This document shows positions 19,517 through 31,840 of a stretch of DNA of 64,000 nucleotides, piece after piece. This DNA is from Musa acuminata AAA Group. Lineage: Eukaryota > Streptophyta > Magnoliopsida > Zingiberales > Musaceae. Made by a program: the position numbers and the translations under genes. The stretch covers positions 12,781,001-12,845,000 of the forward strand of contig NC_088331.1 of NCBI RefSeq assembly GCF_036884655.1, given 5' to 3'. The notes below the pieces were generated by a model that had not been told where the DNA came from, did not search any database, and worked only from the letters and a program-made list of their open reading frames with translations. Positions within the stretch are counted from its first letter, which is position 1; each line of letters opens with the position of its first letter.

Positions 19517-22120
19517 TGTTGAATCTCGTATTTTGATGATGAAACTACTTGATATATGTTTATGATTTAATCTGCGTTTTGAGTGACGCAGGATGCTTCG
19601 ATCAGGATGAGACAATTAAAGCAGGAAAATCATGTTGTGCCGAAGGAACATGTCAGAAGATTGGACGTCGGGCCGGTGGATCGGTCGGCGTATCGACAGA
19701 AGGCTTCGGGCCGTGGACTCGGGCATCGGGCCAAGAAGAGCGGGTATTGTGCCAAGGATATCGGAGTTGCGGAGTCAACTGGCCGATTGGGCAATAGGCT
19801 GCACGAGAGGACGATGCGCCGAAGAATCGGACGAAGCGTCGAGGGACCAATGACATGTCGGACAACTTGGTTAATTGCTTAGGATTAATTGTCTCGATTG
19901 AAGTTTTGTTTTGTTGTGCAGGATTAACTATGATAACAATGAAGACATAAAGCGAAACAAAGTGTCGGAGTCAAGCGCGAAGGATTTGTTGCGAGTTCGA
20001 GAGTTCGACGGAAGTCCGAAGGTTCGTCGGGAATGCTACCGGAACTAGCCGAGAATGAGTTGGGAGCTTGCCGAAGGCTTTTTCGGAAGCTCGCCGGAAG
20101 GTTCGTTGGAAGTTCGCGGAGCTCGCCGAGAAAGATCGGAGCTTGCCGACGAAGCTCGTTGAAACTCGCTAAGATCAAATCGTGAAGTCTAGGAGCTTGC
20201 CGGGAGTCCGCAGAATGGTTTCCGAGAATTCATCGGAAGACCGCCGGAAGTTTGCCGGAAGCTCGCCAGAAGAAGTCTTGACTTGCGGACTTTGTAATAA
20301 CTTAGAAAATGTCTTTAAATTCATAGTTAGCACGTTAATTAGGGTTAGGATTAGGTGTTAATCCTATAACCCAAGTATGGGCCAATTAGGCCCAAGTTCG
20401 GACTGGTTTGGACCAAGTTTGGAGCCAAACCAAGTGAGCTGGAATAGTGAAAGAGGTGCCACCGCCAGGGTTGGAGGTAGCACCGCCCAGGCTATGTCTT
20501 CCAGCGAAGACTGGGCGGTGCAACCGCCCCAGCCAAGAGGTGCAACCGCCCAGGATATGTCTCCCAGCGAGACTGGGCGGTGCAACCGCCCCAGCCAAGA
20601 GGTGCAACCGCCCAGGGCTCAGTCTCCAAGCGAGACTGGGCGGTGCAACCTCCTCTGTCAAGAGGTAGCACCGCCAGAGCTCAAGTTTCGAGCTCTGCCA
20701 AGAGGTGCAACCACCGAGCTCGGTCTTCGAGCTCTGGCAGAGAGGTGCAACCTCTTTGGACAGGAGATGCATCGCCTGAGCTCGGTCTTCGAGCTCTGGC
20801 AGAGAGGTGCAACCACCTCTGGTAGAGAGGTGCATCAGCCTGAGCTCAGTTTCGAGCTCTACCAGGTGATGCAACCACCGAGCTCAAGTTTTGAGCTCTG
20901 CCAAGCGGTGCAACCACCGAGCTCAGTCTTCGAGCTCTGGCAGAGTGGTGCAATCGCCTGAGCTCAGTCTACGAGCTCTGCCAGGCGGTGCCACCTCTCC
21001 AGTCAAGAGGTGCAACCGCCTGATCCCAGAATTCTGGGATTTGATCGATTTGATCGTTTTGAGCTCCAAATTTGAATTGGGTTGGGGCCTATAAATACCC
21101 CACCCATTCAGCACTGAAAAGCAACAGATCCACACCGAATTCTTGATCTTTTCAGTGATTCTAAGAGCTCAAATTTGTGTAAAGTCCTAAAGTTCTCCTC
21201 CTTCTGTTCTTCAAGTCTTGAGTTGTAAAGTGAGGAGAGAAAGGATCTGTAAAGGTTGTCTCCTGAGCCTGTCAAAAGGAGAGAAACTGTAAAAGGGCAG
21301 TTAGCCTTCGCCCATTGAAGGAAGGCAGCTAGTTGACGTCGGTGACCTCGTCGGAGGAGGAAGCCAAAAGTGGAGTAGGTCAAGACTGACCGAACCACTC
21401 TAAATCTCTGGTTTGCTTTTACCTTGAGCACTTTATCATTACTGCAAACCTCCTACATTGCTACTGCCCTCTGCGCCTTTACAAACGAGTTTCTAAGCTC
21501 TGATCTTTCAGAATCTGCATTCAAACGTAAATCGTGTTTTCGTACGATCTTCACACTGCAGTTTACGCTTACATTCGGATTCCATTTATAACTGCAAATT
21601 GCTTTCTACGTAAAACGCTTTTCAAGGTTCAAAACTGCTTTTAGACGCAAAACTACATTTAGACGTAAAATTACGTTTAGACGTAAAACTGCGTTTAGAC
21701 GCAAAACTGCGTTTAGACGTAAAACTACGTTTAGACGTAAAACTGCGTTTAGACGTAAAACTGCGTTTAGACGTAAAACTGCGTTTAGACGTAAAACTGC
21801 GTTTAGACGCAAAACTGCGTTTAGACGTAAAACTGCGTTTAGACGTAAAACTGCGTTTAGACGTAAAACTGCGTTTGGACGTAAAACTGAGTTTAGACGC
21901 AAACTGCGCTTAGACGCAAACTGTGCTTAGACGCAAACTGTGTTTAGACACAAACTGCGCTTAGACACAAAACTGCGCTTAGACGCAAACTGCACTATGA
22001 TTCTGCTTTTATATCGAAATCGTTTTTTATCGGACGAACGCAGCTTTCGTTTTTAAATTACTGTAAGATTTCCGCTGCACTAATTCACCCCCCCCCCTCT
22101 TAGTGCTCTCGATCCTAACA
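19517..22120 (+). repeat. Outer element 3' LTR (uninterrupted)
   Basis: This is the reference copy of subfamily A at 2,604 bp: TGTTGAATC start, CpG-rich U3, hairpin units (20513-20529, 20575-20591), GAGCTC array (about 20640-21020), TATAAA at 21090-21095, 18-bp array (21632-21995), a C10 run near 22088-22097 and the end CCTAACA. By eye it differs from the 5' LTR at roughly sixteen bases plus the four-unit array difference. Confidence 0.94.
21632..21995 (+). repeat. 18-bp tandem array (outer 3' LTR)
   Basis: About twenty units, four more than its partner at 15312-15604. Confidence 0.92.
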
Positions 22121-22441
22121 GTCACTATATATAATATACAAATTCTCCCCAAGTATTCACAGTAAGAATCTACTGTAGATCTAATCTAACCTGAGATGAG
22201 AACACTACATAGATGATTGAGAACAATCTCTCTATGTTGTTCTTATCTTCTTCCCTTTCCTTCTCTTGTTTTTCTGTCATTTTCTCCTCTTTTTTTGAAT
22301 CAAGTTGCTATTACAATTCTCTGCCCCTGCTACTATAGTTTTCTCTCTATTTTCACAACCACGACACCCCCCTTATTAGATCTAGGATTAGGGGAAAAGG
22401 GGGGTGGCTATGGGTTGAACTCATGAGCTGTTAACGCAACA
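22121..22441 (-). mobile_element. copia-1 5' LTR, second part
   Basis: The right GTCAC duplication (22121-22125) opens this stretch, which continues the copia-1 LTR interrupted at 4781. On the minus strand the LTR would start TGTTGCGTTAACAG at 22441. A TATATATA stretch lies at the insertion edge, so the outer element landed next to the likely TATA box of this LTR. The outer boundary is inferred from the TG rule only. Confidence 0.6.
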
Positions 22442-22604
22442 CCAACTTGGTTTCTCTCTCATGTCTCCGTGAAGGGATCACAACCCACTCAAAATTGCCT
22501 AAATCTAAAATTTGTTCCCTTAATTATGCACTTTTATTGTTTCGATAAAATTAACCGATGAACCAGATGTCATATCCAAGTTTTCAGGAACTAGAACATT
22601 ATCG

Positions 22605-22636
<32 letters not shown>

Positions 22637-24245
22637 CAACATGGTTTTACTTTCATCCACCCACTCTTGAGTCACACCTAGATGAAGCACCACTCTAGGA
22701 TAGTCCATCGCCTAGTATCTCCAAAGTCCACCGACTTCACTGAAAATGGTGCACATTGTCTGGGTCCTAGGCCTCTGCCCCTACCAGTACAATCTCCGCT
22801 GCTCACCGCTTCCTGCCTAGCAACTTGACTGGCAACACTGTGGCATATTCTTCAAGAGTACCCGCCTCTGCGTCGTCTTACCCCATGCTAAGGCCTTCTG
22901 AACCCAACTTCGCCTTTGCAAGTTGAGTCACCTTAGTTCCTCCATCAAATGCTTCTCCGAGATAATGTGCATGTGCCCAGAAGCTCCCTCCATCTTTGGC
23001 ACCATACAAGATGAGTCCGCTCCATCAGAATGAAGGACTCATGGGACAACATGATCCTGCTCGTACCTCTCCAAGAGTTCATGTCCTTGACCTCTGTCCA
23101 AGGAGAGCACTGTGCTTACGCTCCATGTTCCATCTTCTATGCTAGCTCCCTTCATGCGGCTTAGGTACTTCGTTAAGTTACACCTAAGTTGCTCCACTCC
23201 TCGTTTTGCATTGAGTTGATGGTGGCCCTCACGCCCACCATTCCATGGGTCAGCCGTCCCATTGAGTCTGATCTCCATATTGACTCCAAGTGTGTCTTTA
23301 TTTGTGTTGCCTTAGGTCACTCCCCCATTTGATCTTACAATGCATCCACCATTGCATTCTCTCAAGCGAAATCATGCAACGACTCCTCGCCACTCACTCG
23401 ATCCATTGAGCTTCGTGGAGTTGTTGTTTGTTGAGGTACTCCTCCTCAACATGTGCGGTCTGTTGCATATGATTCTCTCTCTGGAGTACCGAGACTTATC
23501 CCTCCTGGATATCTATCCCGTTGGAGCAACATCTCTCTTCGTTTCGGAGACCACTATCCCCTTCGGACTACTCCGATTTGCTGAACAAACTATGCATTGT
23601 TTTACCTCCTGTAAATGCACTTGTTAGATTATGACTCTATGTCAATACAGCCCCCGCTGCACCACTCAAGGCCTAGCAACATGCTAAACTTGCTGCACAC
23701 TTCAGCCTCCTACGGACGTATCCTTCACATGCTGAAGATAAAGTTTCAATGCTCCATGGCGCCGAGTTTCAGTCACCTTGGGATGGCCGCGAACATTCTA
23801 TCGTCCACATACAAGCCCGTGCATGAGCATCGAATTCTTCGAGTTAGCAATTCCCCTCACCTCTGTGAGCTTTGCACAACTCTTTTGGTCACTGAGCAAC
23901 TCATTCCACCTTGCATGGTCTCATTCTTTACCAAGCACCTTGCTTGCCTTAAGCACCATCAAGTATAGTTGTCAACGTTAAGTCATAGCTCAAACTCAGC
24001 CATCCCAACCTATGTGCGCTCCACATTCTTCCAAGCTTGCCTGTTCTAATGGTGCCTCTTGCACGAAGGGTTGACCATTTCTCTGAATGTCAATCTCAGA
24101 TGTCCGCTCCTCCGAGCGACTCCTTTTTCCTACATCTCCATGCCCGTTTTCCCCCAAACAATCGCGAGTGTGGTGACTGCCCTCAACGCAGCCCCACTAG
24201 GTCCCCCACGTTTGCATGCTAAGTGTTTCTATGAGTGCTTGTCCT
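22442..24245 (-). mobile_element. Non-coding internal remnant of a chromovirus-related element
   Basis: No convincing coding sequence is seen. The stretch includes a (GA)n microsatellite at 22608-22636 and long CT-rich, cysteine-poor nonsense frames. I assign it to the element whose primer binding site and LTR follow at 24246 and 24260, on the minus strand, because nothing else separates them. It could be a large non-autonomous derivative without gag or pol. Confidence 0.4.
22608..22636. repeat. (GA)n microsatellite
   Basis: An uninterrupted GA dinucleotide run of about 29 bp. Confidence 0.95.
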
Positions 24246-24257
24246 GCTCTGATACCA
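24246..24257 (-). other. Primer binding site of the chromovirus-related remnant
   Basis: GCTCTGATACCA is the reverse complement of TGGTATCAGAGC, two bases before a TGTCACAG LTR edge. Confidence 0.75.
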
Positions 24258-24259
24258 TC

Positions 24260-24640
24260 TGTCACAGATTTAGCTGGTTTTGCCTATGTCGTGCGGCACC
24301 CTTACGTGTTCGTCCGCAAAGGTTAGCCTCCCCGAAGCCTCCCATGGTCCCTTAGGACCCACAAAAGAGAAAATAGGTTAGAGAAAATGCCTCACTCGGG
24401 ATCCACAAGCAAAATTTCTGAAAACACTTCATAGACAATGCAAATTACAAACAGACTTTACAAGCTCTGAATAGTTGCACAACAAAGGGTCAAAATGGTC
24501 CATTACAGACCAAAAATCTCTCACAAGTGTCCACATGACATAACCTTTATTTACAAGCCTAAAGTGGCCACCAAACCCAACTAAAATGGGACTATTAACC
24601 CTTCGGTTGTCCCTCTACATGCTGTGCAAAGCATGAACAT
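24260..24640 (-). mobile_element. Truncated LTR related to the chromovirus LTR at 42375
   Basis: It starts TGTCACAG and shares TTGCCTATGTCG, the GGCACCCTTACG-like motif and a GGTCCCTTAGGACC stretch with the LTRs at 42375-43166 and 47645-48386. The far end is not visible. The sequence passes into material belonging to the next element before 24815. The boundary at 24640 is approximate. Confidence 0.55.
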
Positions 24641-24814
24641 ACCAAAAGACACAGACATACATAAGCATTACGTCAAACATCCTGTTTAGAAGTTTTTCTG
24701 TGACAAATAGTTGCTGCCCTCTCTCGCCTTTTGTGTCAACGATTTTGACGTCAAAGGATTTTACTAAAATACAACACACATAGTTCAAAACCAATCTTTT
24801 GCATGAACAACCTG

Positions 24815-24826
24815 GCTTTGATACCA
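24815..24826 (-). other. Primer binding site of the Angela-type LTR
   Basis: The reverse complement reads TGGTATCAAAGC, one base from the LTR edge at 24828. About 170 bp of leader on its internal side has no coding potential. Confidence 0.75.
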
Positions 24827-24827
24827 C

Positions 24828-26430
24828 TGTTGAGAAATCTAGGGGCGACATCACATGCGTAGCGGAAGAACATTAAAACAAAATCCCCAATTTCCCAAAT
24901 ATATTTTTGTCATCATGTGAAGATTAATGCGTAAAAAATCTGGAAACTTAAAACTGCATATAAGATAGATTGTGTTACCTATGGAGATCGTATATCCCTG
25001 AATCCCTACAGATCTCTATGAGAGGGTGAAGGAGGTAAAGCGCTCTCCTCTCTAGCAGTGATCTACACGGTAGGGCTACAACGATGCTCCTCAAAACTCC
25101 AGGCTTGCTCTGAGGAGAAGAGGAGGAGAATAGAAGAGGCTACCAAAAAGCTCTAGCCTATGAACCATTGGTTCCCTCATATTTATATAGGTCCCCTATC
25201 AACATAACTATAATGGATCCAGCCTTATTGGGTATTGGATCTCCATTCAACTACCCAAGCCTCTTAGGTTAGTTGATATCTATCCAATAATCACTCATTG
25301 ACTCTTATTGGATCTCATCCATAGGATCCAATAATTCAAGGACTTATTAGATATCCAATAAGATAAGGGCTCCAACGGATATCTTATATCTGAATCTCTA
25401 CTCACGCAATGCCTACCATATATGTGTGACCCTCTAGGCTCAATATTGAGCTAACCGTGAGTCAGACCTATTAGAACTCCTTCTGACTCAATGAATTATT
25501 ATCTCTGTAATAATTCACTCGGCTCATCGACTATGAACATACTAGACCTCTATGCTATAGTCCCCAAACGATACAGGGGAATCCAATTAATTGGACTTGT
25601 CTGTCCTCAATTATCGTGTACCTATAGTCCCTCATCCATATAATATCCCAAAGACCATATACCAGGCATTGTACTATCAGACCTATATGGTTTCTAATCG
25701 AGTCTTGCTCTAATCGGATTCTCCTAGATAACTCTTTCTCTCTCAATCCGAATGACCTTGACCATGGATTTGTCTGAGCAAGAAGATATGAGATATTTCT
25801 CTCATGACACCGAGAGTGGATGATCCTCTATCAACACTCAATAGTCCTTATAAGGTTGGCTACCACTCCTAGTGACCAACTGTGCTAGATCTGATACCTC
25901 CAAACCTATAAGTCCGGTATCAAATAGTGGAGTACTCATATAGGACATCCTTAATATCTCAAGTCTAAGGACCAAATACACCACTAGGACTACGAAATCG
26001 CTATCTGACAATAAAGCATCATTAATCATCTAGTATTCCATAAGCGGATCAATCAGTAAACTCATTCTCTAATGAGCACGTGCATTGTATCCCTAGTGTC
26101 TCCACACGAGTAGTTATGAGACCAGCTGCATCCATCATATAGATAGATATATAGTATACTAGTCTATCCAGTTATCTCGATGTCCCTCTCGAGTAACCTA
26201 TGACCGGGATTATTTAGGGTCTATGTTTAAAGGTAAATCGATCTCATTATCATGATTTCATCACGATCCGATTCTCATTGCACAGATCCATGGACATCAC
26301 AATATATTCAAGCAATAAATAATATAAAATGATAAAATTCTAAATAATAATAATAAGTAAAAAAGATTGTGTATCAAGTCACATGTGTCATCACTTACGT
26401 GATTGACTTGTAGGGCACCTATGACTAGCA
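24828..26430 (-). mobile_element. Angela-type copia LTR, complete (1,603 bp)
   Basis: On the minus strand it begins TGCTAGTCATAGGTGCCC at 26430 and ends CTCAACA at 24828, beside a primer binding site, so it is a 5' LTR whose internal region is almost all gone. The same LTR is found at 49817 (plus), 57694 (plus) and 49558 (minus). It interrupts the decayed gag at 26431-27060. A TATATAAATATGAGGG-like promoter context lies near 25185-25195 in reverse. Confidence 0.85.
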
Positions 26431-27068
26431 CTAAGTGTCATGTCCTTTCTATTTTTTAGAAGGTTGTTCTCAAGTTCATCATATGCTATATACGTCATTT
26501 CATAGGTCATCAAGGACTCGATAAGTCTTTCAAGCGAAAATTTATTTAGATCCTTTACTTCTTGTATTGTCGTTACTTTAGAATCTCAACTTTTTGGAAC
26601 GGATTTTAATATCTTGTTGATAAGTTCAAAATTAGAAAAACATTTATTATGTGTTTTTAAACTATTAATGATATCTGTAAAATAGGTATACATGTCTCCA
26701 ATGGTCTTGTTTGGTTTCATGTGAAACACCTCATAGCTATAAACTAAAAGATTATTTATTGACTCTTTAACCCTACTTGTGCCTTCGTGTGTGACTTTGT
26801 GCCAAATATCATGTGTAGTTTCACATATAGAAACCCGATTAAATTCGTCTTCTTTTCTAAATCATTTCATTCGTTCATTGGTTCGGAAGACTTCATAAAA
26901 TCACTTTTAACAATGTTTCATAACTCGAAATTTATAGAAAGCAAGTTCTAGTTTTCCAATACATGTAATTTGTCCTATTGAACATAGGAGGACGAGTGAT
27001 AGAAAAACCCTCTTGATTATCGGTAAAAATTATTTCTCTTGGTTGTTAAACCAAATGAGAAAAACTTG
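26431..27068 (-). pseudogene. Ancient gag remnant of the gag-only family
   Basis: The minus strand aligns at the DNA level with the young gags: the segments for the TYEM, KVLRSL, DIWRT and start regions are recognisable in order, but with many frameshifts and AT-biased changes. It is truncated at its C-terminal side by the Angela LTR at 26430. It proves that the same gag was linked to the same LTR type long ago. Confidence 0.75.
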
Positions 27069-27080
27069 ACTTTGATACCA
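27069..27080 (-). other. Primer binding site of the ancient gag-family copy
   Basis: The reverse complement reads TGGTATCAAAGT, two bases from the LTR edge at 27083. Confidence 0.75.
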
Positions 27081-27082
27081 AT

Positions 27083-28371
27083 TGTTATGGTCAAAATTGA
27101 CACTAAGGAGGGTGGGGGGGATGAATTAATGCTTACAATAAAAATTATGTTGATTCGAAAAACTTTAATGATTTGAAAAGCTTGATTTGATGAAATCCGT
27201 ATCAGAAATGATATCGAAAGTGTGCTTCAATTGAAGTAAATGTAATAAGCAATTAAAATAGAAAATAATAGTAATAAAGAGCAGAAAGAGAGTATACACC
27301 AAATTTATAGTGGTTCAGTCATCGTGACCTACATCGACTCCCGATTCCTAGGCCACTAACATCTATGGATCTTCCTTCAATAGGTGAATATTAACTATCC
27401 ATTTACAACTCTTTCTCCTTTTTACAAGTTTAGGACACAACCTTTACAAACCTCAGACCCCTCTTAGAATGGTCACAAAGTTAAAGGAGGGGGAGGACAC
27501 TTAGTACTTTTTTAAAATTTTACAACTCAAAATCTCAAGATTTTTGTTCACACTTTCAGTATCTTTCATGCAAGAAAAAGTGGGGTATTTATAGGCCCTA
27601 ATAAGTTCAAAAATGGAGTCAAAAAGTATCTTATCCCTGATTTCTAGGATACTAACGATACTATCATCATTATTGGGTGGTACCACTACTTGTAGACTAA
27701 CATTAAATAGAACCACCGCTCAGTCTGGGTAGTATGATCGCCTAACAAAGCTTCGGAAACTAAGTTCTAGTGGTACTATCGCTTGATAGCATTAACTACC
27801 GACGGTACCACCTTTCAGACCACTTGGGAGGCCAAGCCTTAAGCGGTTCCATTGCCCAGTCTAAACGGTGCCATCGCCTAATGTGGCTTCAAGTGGCTGA
27901 ATGGGCCATCCAACCAGCCCAATTCAATCCTGTTTTGGGCCTAGTTAGCCCCTAATTGAGTTAGTAGGATTTCTCCCAAAACTAACTCAAATTAAAGTCC
28001 TAGTTATGATAGTTAAATCTAAAACAATTATGATATAAGCAATTTAAGTTGTTCGACACATAAATTGTTCAACCAAACTCTCAGTGAATTTTCGATGAAC
28101 TCTTGGTGATCTTTTGGCAAACTCTTAATAAATTTTCGACAAGCTTTCGGTGAACTCTCAATGAGCTTTCATTGCATCATCTGATCCTTTGGTGTATCCC
28201 CCGATTCATCCAGCCCGATGCCCGATCATTGACTCTGACCCAACATTCGATTCTTCTTTAATTATTTTACCTTTCTCACAATCGTAATTAGTCCTACATC
28301 ACTTGTCTCAATACATGGATTAGATCATTAATTTATCAATTGATTTCATTATCAAAATCCGAGATTCAACG
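27083..28371 (-). mobile_element. Ancient gag-family LTR (subfamily C)
   Basis: It begins TGTTATGGTC with a G-rich run and ATGAATTAATGC as in the young LTRs, has the TATA box in reverse at 27588-27593 (TATTTATAGGCCC), GGTACCACC-type U3 units and ends GAGATTCAACG (CA mutated to CG). At about 1.29 kb it is half the young length. It lacks both the 18-bp array and the GAGCTC array. Confidence 0.8.
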
Positions 28372-31300
28372 ATTGTTATGAAATTATATACAATTAGTCA
28401 TTTTGTGGAAACTATAGTTTATTTGGACTTAAGCCAATTATTGAAAATCAAATAGGTTATTTGGACTAAAGCCAATTATTGTTATTAAGAGATTAAAAAA
28501 TAATTTTAACACGCTATCAATAATATTATATGATAATTTAGAAGAATATGAGTATATGGCTTGTAGCTATAGTATATCGTAGTCTTCCAATCATTGATGA
28601 AATTAATAAGGCACACATAGACATAAAAATCATGTCTAATATCATTCAATGATATTATATCATGCTTTTGATTAATGGTTCATGATATTCAAAGAAATTG
28701 ATACCGATTGTGTTTATCTTTTTGTCTCTTTCAATATACGTATCAACCATATTTTAAAGCTGAACATCTTTATAGATTCATTATGTGTGTATTCAACAAA
28801 AGAAATCTACTATTAGAGTTGTGGAAAAAGTCTATACACATGAAATTCTTAGAAAATTTATGCATAGAAAAATGTAATTGTAGATTTTTATTCTTATGTT
28901 GAAAATTTAGATCCGGCAAGAATACATTTGAGAACTAGAAATGTATTTATATAAGTTTGAAACACAATTAAAAGCAAAGCATGCATTTATAGTTGGTGTT
29001 ATGGAGTATTTATGATAAGGCTTGTGAAGATCTATGTAAGAAATTAGAACTACAAATTTCATAACAAAGTTAGTATTATTGTTGTTATTGTATGTGTAGC
29101 AAGTCATTTCATTGAACACAAGAAGAGTTTAATAATTCTTGGAAATCAAATGGTACATTTGGGTCTAAGCCTATTAAATCATGTCTAATATCATTCAACG
29201 GTATTATATTATGTTTCTTTATTAAGGGTTGATGAGTTTCATATAAAATTTAGTGTTATTGCTGCTAATATATAAGTAGCTAGTCAAAATATGCAACTTT
29301 TAACAATAATTGAAAATAAAAATGATAATAGGGACCTAAGCAAGTAATAAAGAATCCATTTGTCTATATGAATGATATATAGTTACCATAATCCATTTGC
29401 ATTGTACAAGTATTTAACAAAGTTAAAAGCAAAGCATGATTTTATAGTTAATGGTATGGAGTAGATGTGATAAAGCTTGCAAAGATTTATTTAAGAAATC
29501 AATACTACAATGTCCATATCAAATTTAGTATAATAGATGTTAATTTATAAATAAGTAGTTACTTTATGTTACTCGACAAGATCTTTAATAATAATTAAAA
29601 ATCAAACAAATTATTTAGACCTAAGACAACTATTGGTGTTAGGACATTTGAAAAATATTTTAAATTATCAATAATATTATATGATACTCTAGGAGAATAT
29701 AAGTGCATGGTTTACAACTACATCAAAGTTTTCACATCATTGATGAAAATAATAAGTCATAGAAAGACATGAAAATCATGTCTAATATCATTCAATCATA
29801 TTATTTTTTGCTTTTGATTAAGGATTCATCAGTTTCATACAGAATTTATTGTTATTACTGTCAATTAATTTATAAGTAGTTAATCATTTTATGCAACCCA
29901 AGAAAACTATTAACAATAATTGGAAATCAAATGTACATTGGCAGCCTAAGCATGTATAAAAGAATCCATTCACCAATATGAATAATATATATCTACAGGA
30001 ATCCATTTGCATGTAACAAATTTAAAGCAAAGATCCATTTGCATTCGTCTATTTGTGATATTGTTTGTCAAGATTCATACAAGAAATTAGAACTATAAAG
30101 TTTGGTGTTATTGTTGTTAATTTATAAATAGCTATCATTTTATGCAACCCGAGAAAACCTTTAATAATCATTAGAAATCAAATGAATCATTTTGGCCTAT
30201 GCCAATCATTGGTATTAAGACATCAAAATAATATTTTTGATAAGCTATCAATCTTTTTATAGTTTATGCTAGGGAATATTTTTTATAAAACATGTCCAGA
30301 ACTATCTAAGAAATTTACTACAAATATCATATCAAATTTAGGGTTATTGGTGTTAATTTATAAGTAGTTAGCCATTTTAGGCAACCTAATCAGACCTTTA
30401 ATAGTCATTGGAAATCAAATAGATCATTTGGATTTAAAGATATATCTAAAAAATATTTTAGATAAGCTATCAATTGCTAAAGGAGAATAGAAGTATATGG
30501 TTTATAACTATAGTACCTCGTAGTCTTTATATCTTTATTAAAGAATAATATGTCACCTATATACATGAATATCATATCTAATATGAATCAATCAATGATA
30601 TCATATCTATCTGTTGTAGTATCATTATCATATTTATATATAGTAAGATTTATATACAATTATTTACAACCTTTTCTTTATAATAATATATTAGTATCCT
30701 TATGTTCAAAATTGATATTTATGTATATGAATGATATATAATTACAATGATCCAATTGAGTATGTAGCAAACTTAAAAACAAAGGATGATTTTATAGTTA
30801 ATGATATAGAGTAATTGTGATAAAGCTTGTCTATATCAAAAATCAGTACTACAAAGATAAGATAATATTATAATAAATATTAATTTATAAGAATAGTCAT
30901 TTTATGTAACCTGAGAATGTCTTTAATAAAGTAGAAATCAAATAGAATATTTAGACCCAAACCAATTATTAATCTTATGATAACTAAAAGTTATTTTAAG
31001 TAAGCTATTAATAATATTATATGATGCTTTAGAGAATATGAGTACATGGTTTATAGCTACAGTATATCATAGCGTTCATATCATTGATGAAAATCATATC
31101 TAATATGATTCAATAATATTATGCTTTTGATTAAGGGTTCATGAGTTTGACATAAAATTTAGTAGTGTTGTTAATTTATAAGTAGTAATTCATTTTATGT
31201 AAGTCGAGGAGACCTTTAATAATCATTGGAAATCAAATGGATAATTGAGACCTAAGTATGTAATTTGGTCGATATGAATTATACATAGATACTAGAATCC

Positions 31301-31840
31301 ATTTTAAGTAACGTATGTTTTTATAGTTTATGATGTGAATAATTTATGACAAATATGGTCAATATCCATCAAAGAAATTAGTACTATAAAGATCATAACA
31401 AGTTTAGCATTATAGACATTAATTTATAAGTAGTTATTCATGTTATGAAACGACCTTTAACAATCATTGAAAATCAAACGGACTATTTAGACATAAGCCA
31501 ATAATAGGTTTTAAGATAAACAAAACATTTACTTAATAAGTTATCAATTATATTATATGATATTTTAGGAGAATAAGAACACATGGTTTTTACCTGCACT
31601 ACCTTGTAGTGTTCACATGATTGATGAAAAATAATAAATCACACATAGACATGAAAATCATGTCCAATATCATACAATGATATTATATAATATTTTTTAT
31701 TAAGATCTATTAGTAAAAAGGAGATCTATGTTAAAGGAATTAGTAATATATCAGGAGAATTTTATACAAGAGGTCGTGGATATACTTTATGATAATAGAA
31801 TCCATGGATAACAAACGAGGAGGGATGATTATGTTAAAGT
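28372..31840. repeat. AT-rich higher-order tandem array, unit about 0.57 kb
   Basis: No gene is supported. Words recur in a fixed order: ATTTTATGCAACCCGAGAA, TTGGAAATCAAATGGA, a TATCAATAATATTATATGA block and CATGTCTAATATCATTCAA. The last anchor occurs near 28627, 29178, 29774, 30573, 31087 and 31656, spacings of about 510-800 bp. Two related half-units, about 320 and 250 bp, alternate. Copies are well diverged. It behaves like an old satellite-like or locally amplified repeat. Confidence 0.75.

Larger units (their letters stand above)
4782..22120 (+). mobile_element. Outer gag-only LTR retrotransposon, split by an inner copy
   Basis: The element begins TGTTGAATC and ends CCTAACA and is flanked by GTCAC. 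After removing the inner insertion (5912-14321 plus one GGTGC copy) it is about 8.9 kb. It has a 5' LTR (4782-5911 plus 14327-15728, 2,532 bp), a primer binding site at 15731, one gag frame at 15779-16783, about 2.7 kb of AT-rich non-coding DNA, a polypurine tract and a 3' LTR (19517-22120, 2,604 bp). I see no protease, integrase, RT or RNase H motif. This matches the known class of terminal-repeat elements with a gag domain (TR-GAG). Polypurine style and gag type suggest derivation from Sirevirus-type copia. Confidence 0.92.

Noticed and set aside
24037..24355. 98-aa plus-strand frame near 24059-24355
   Set aside because: It runs across a primer binding site and LTR edge of a minus-strand element and has no domain.
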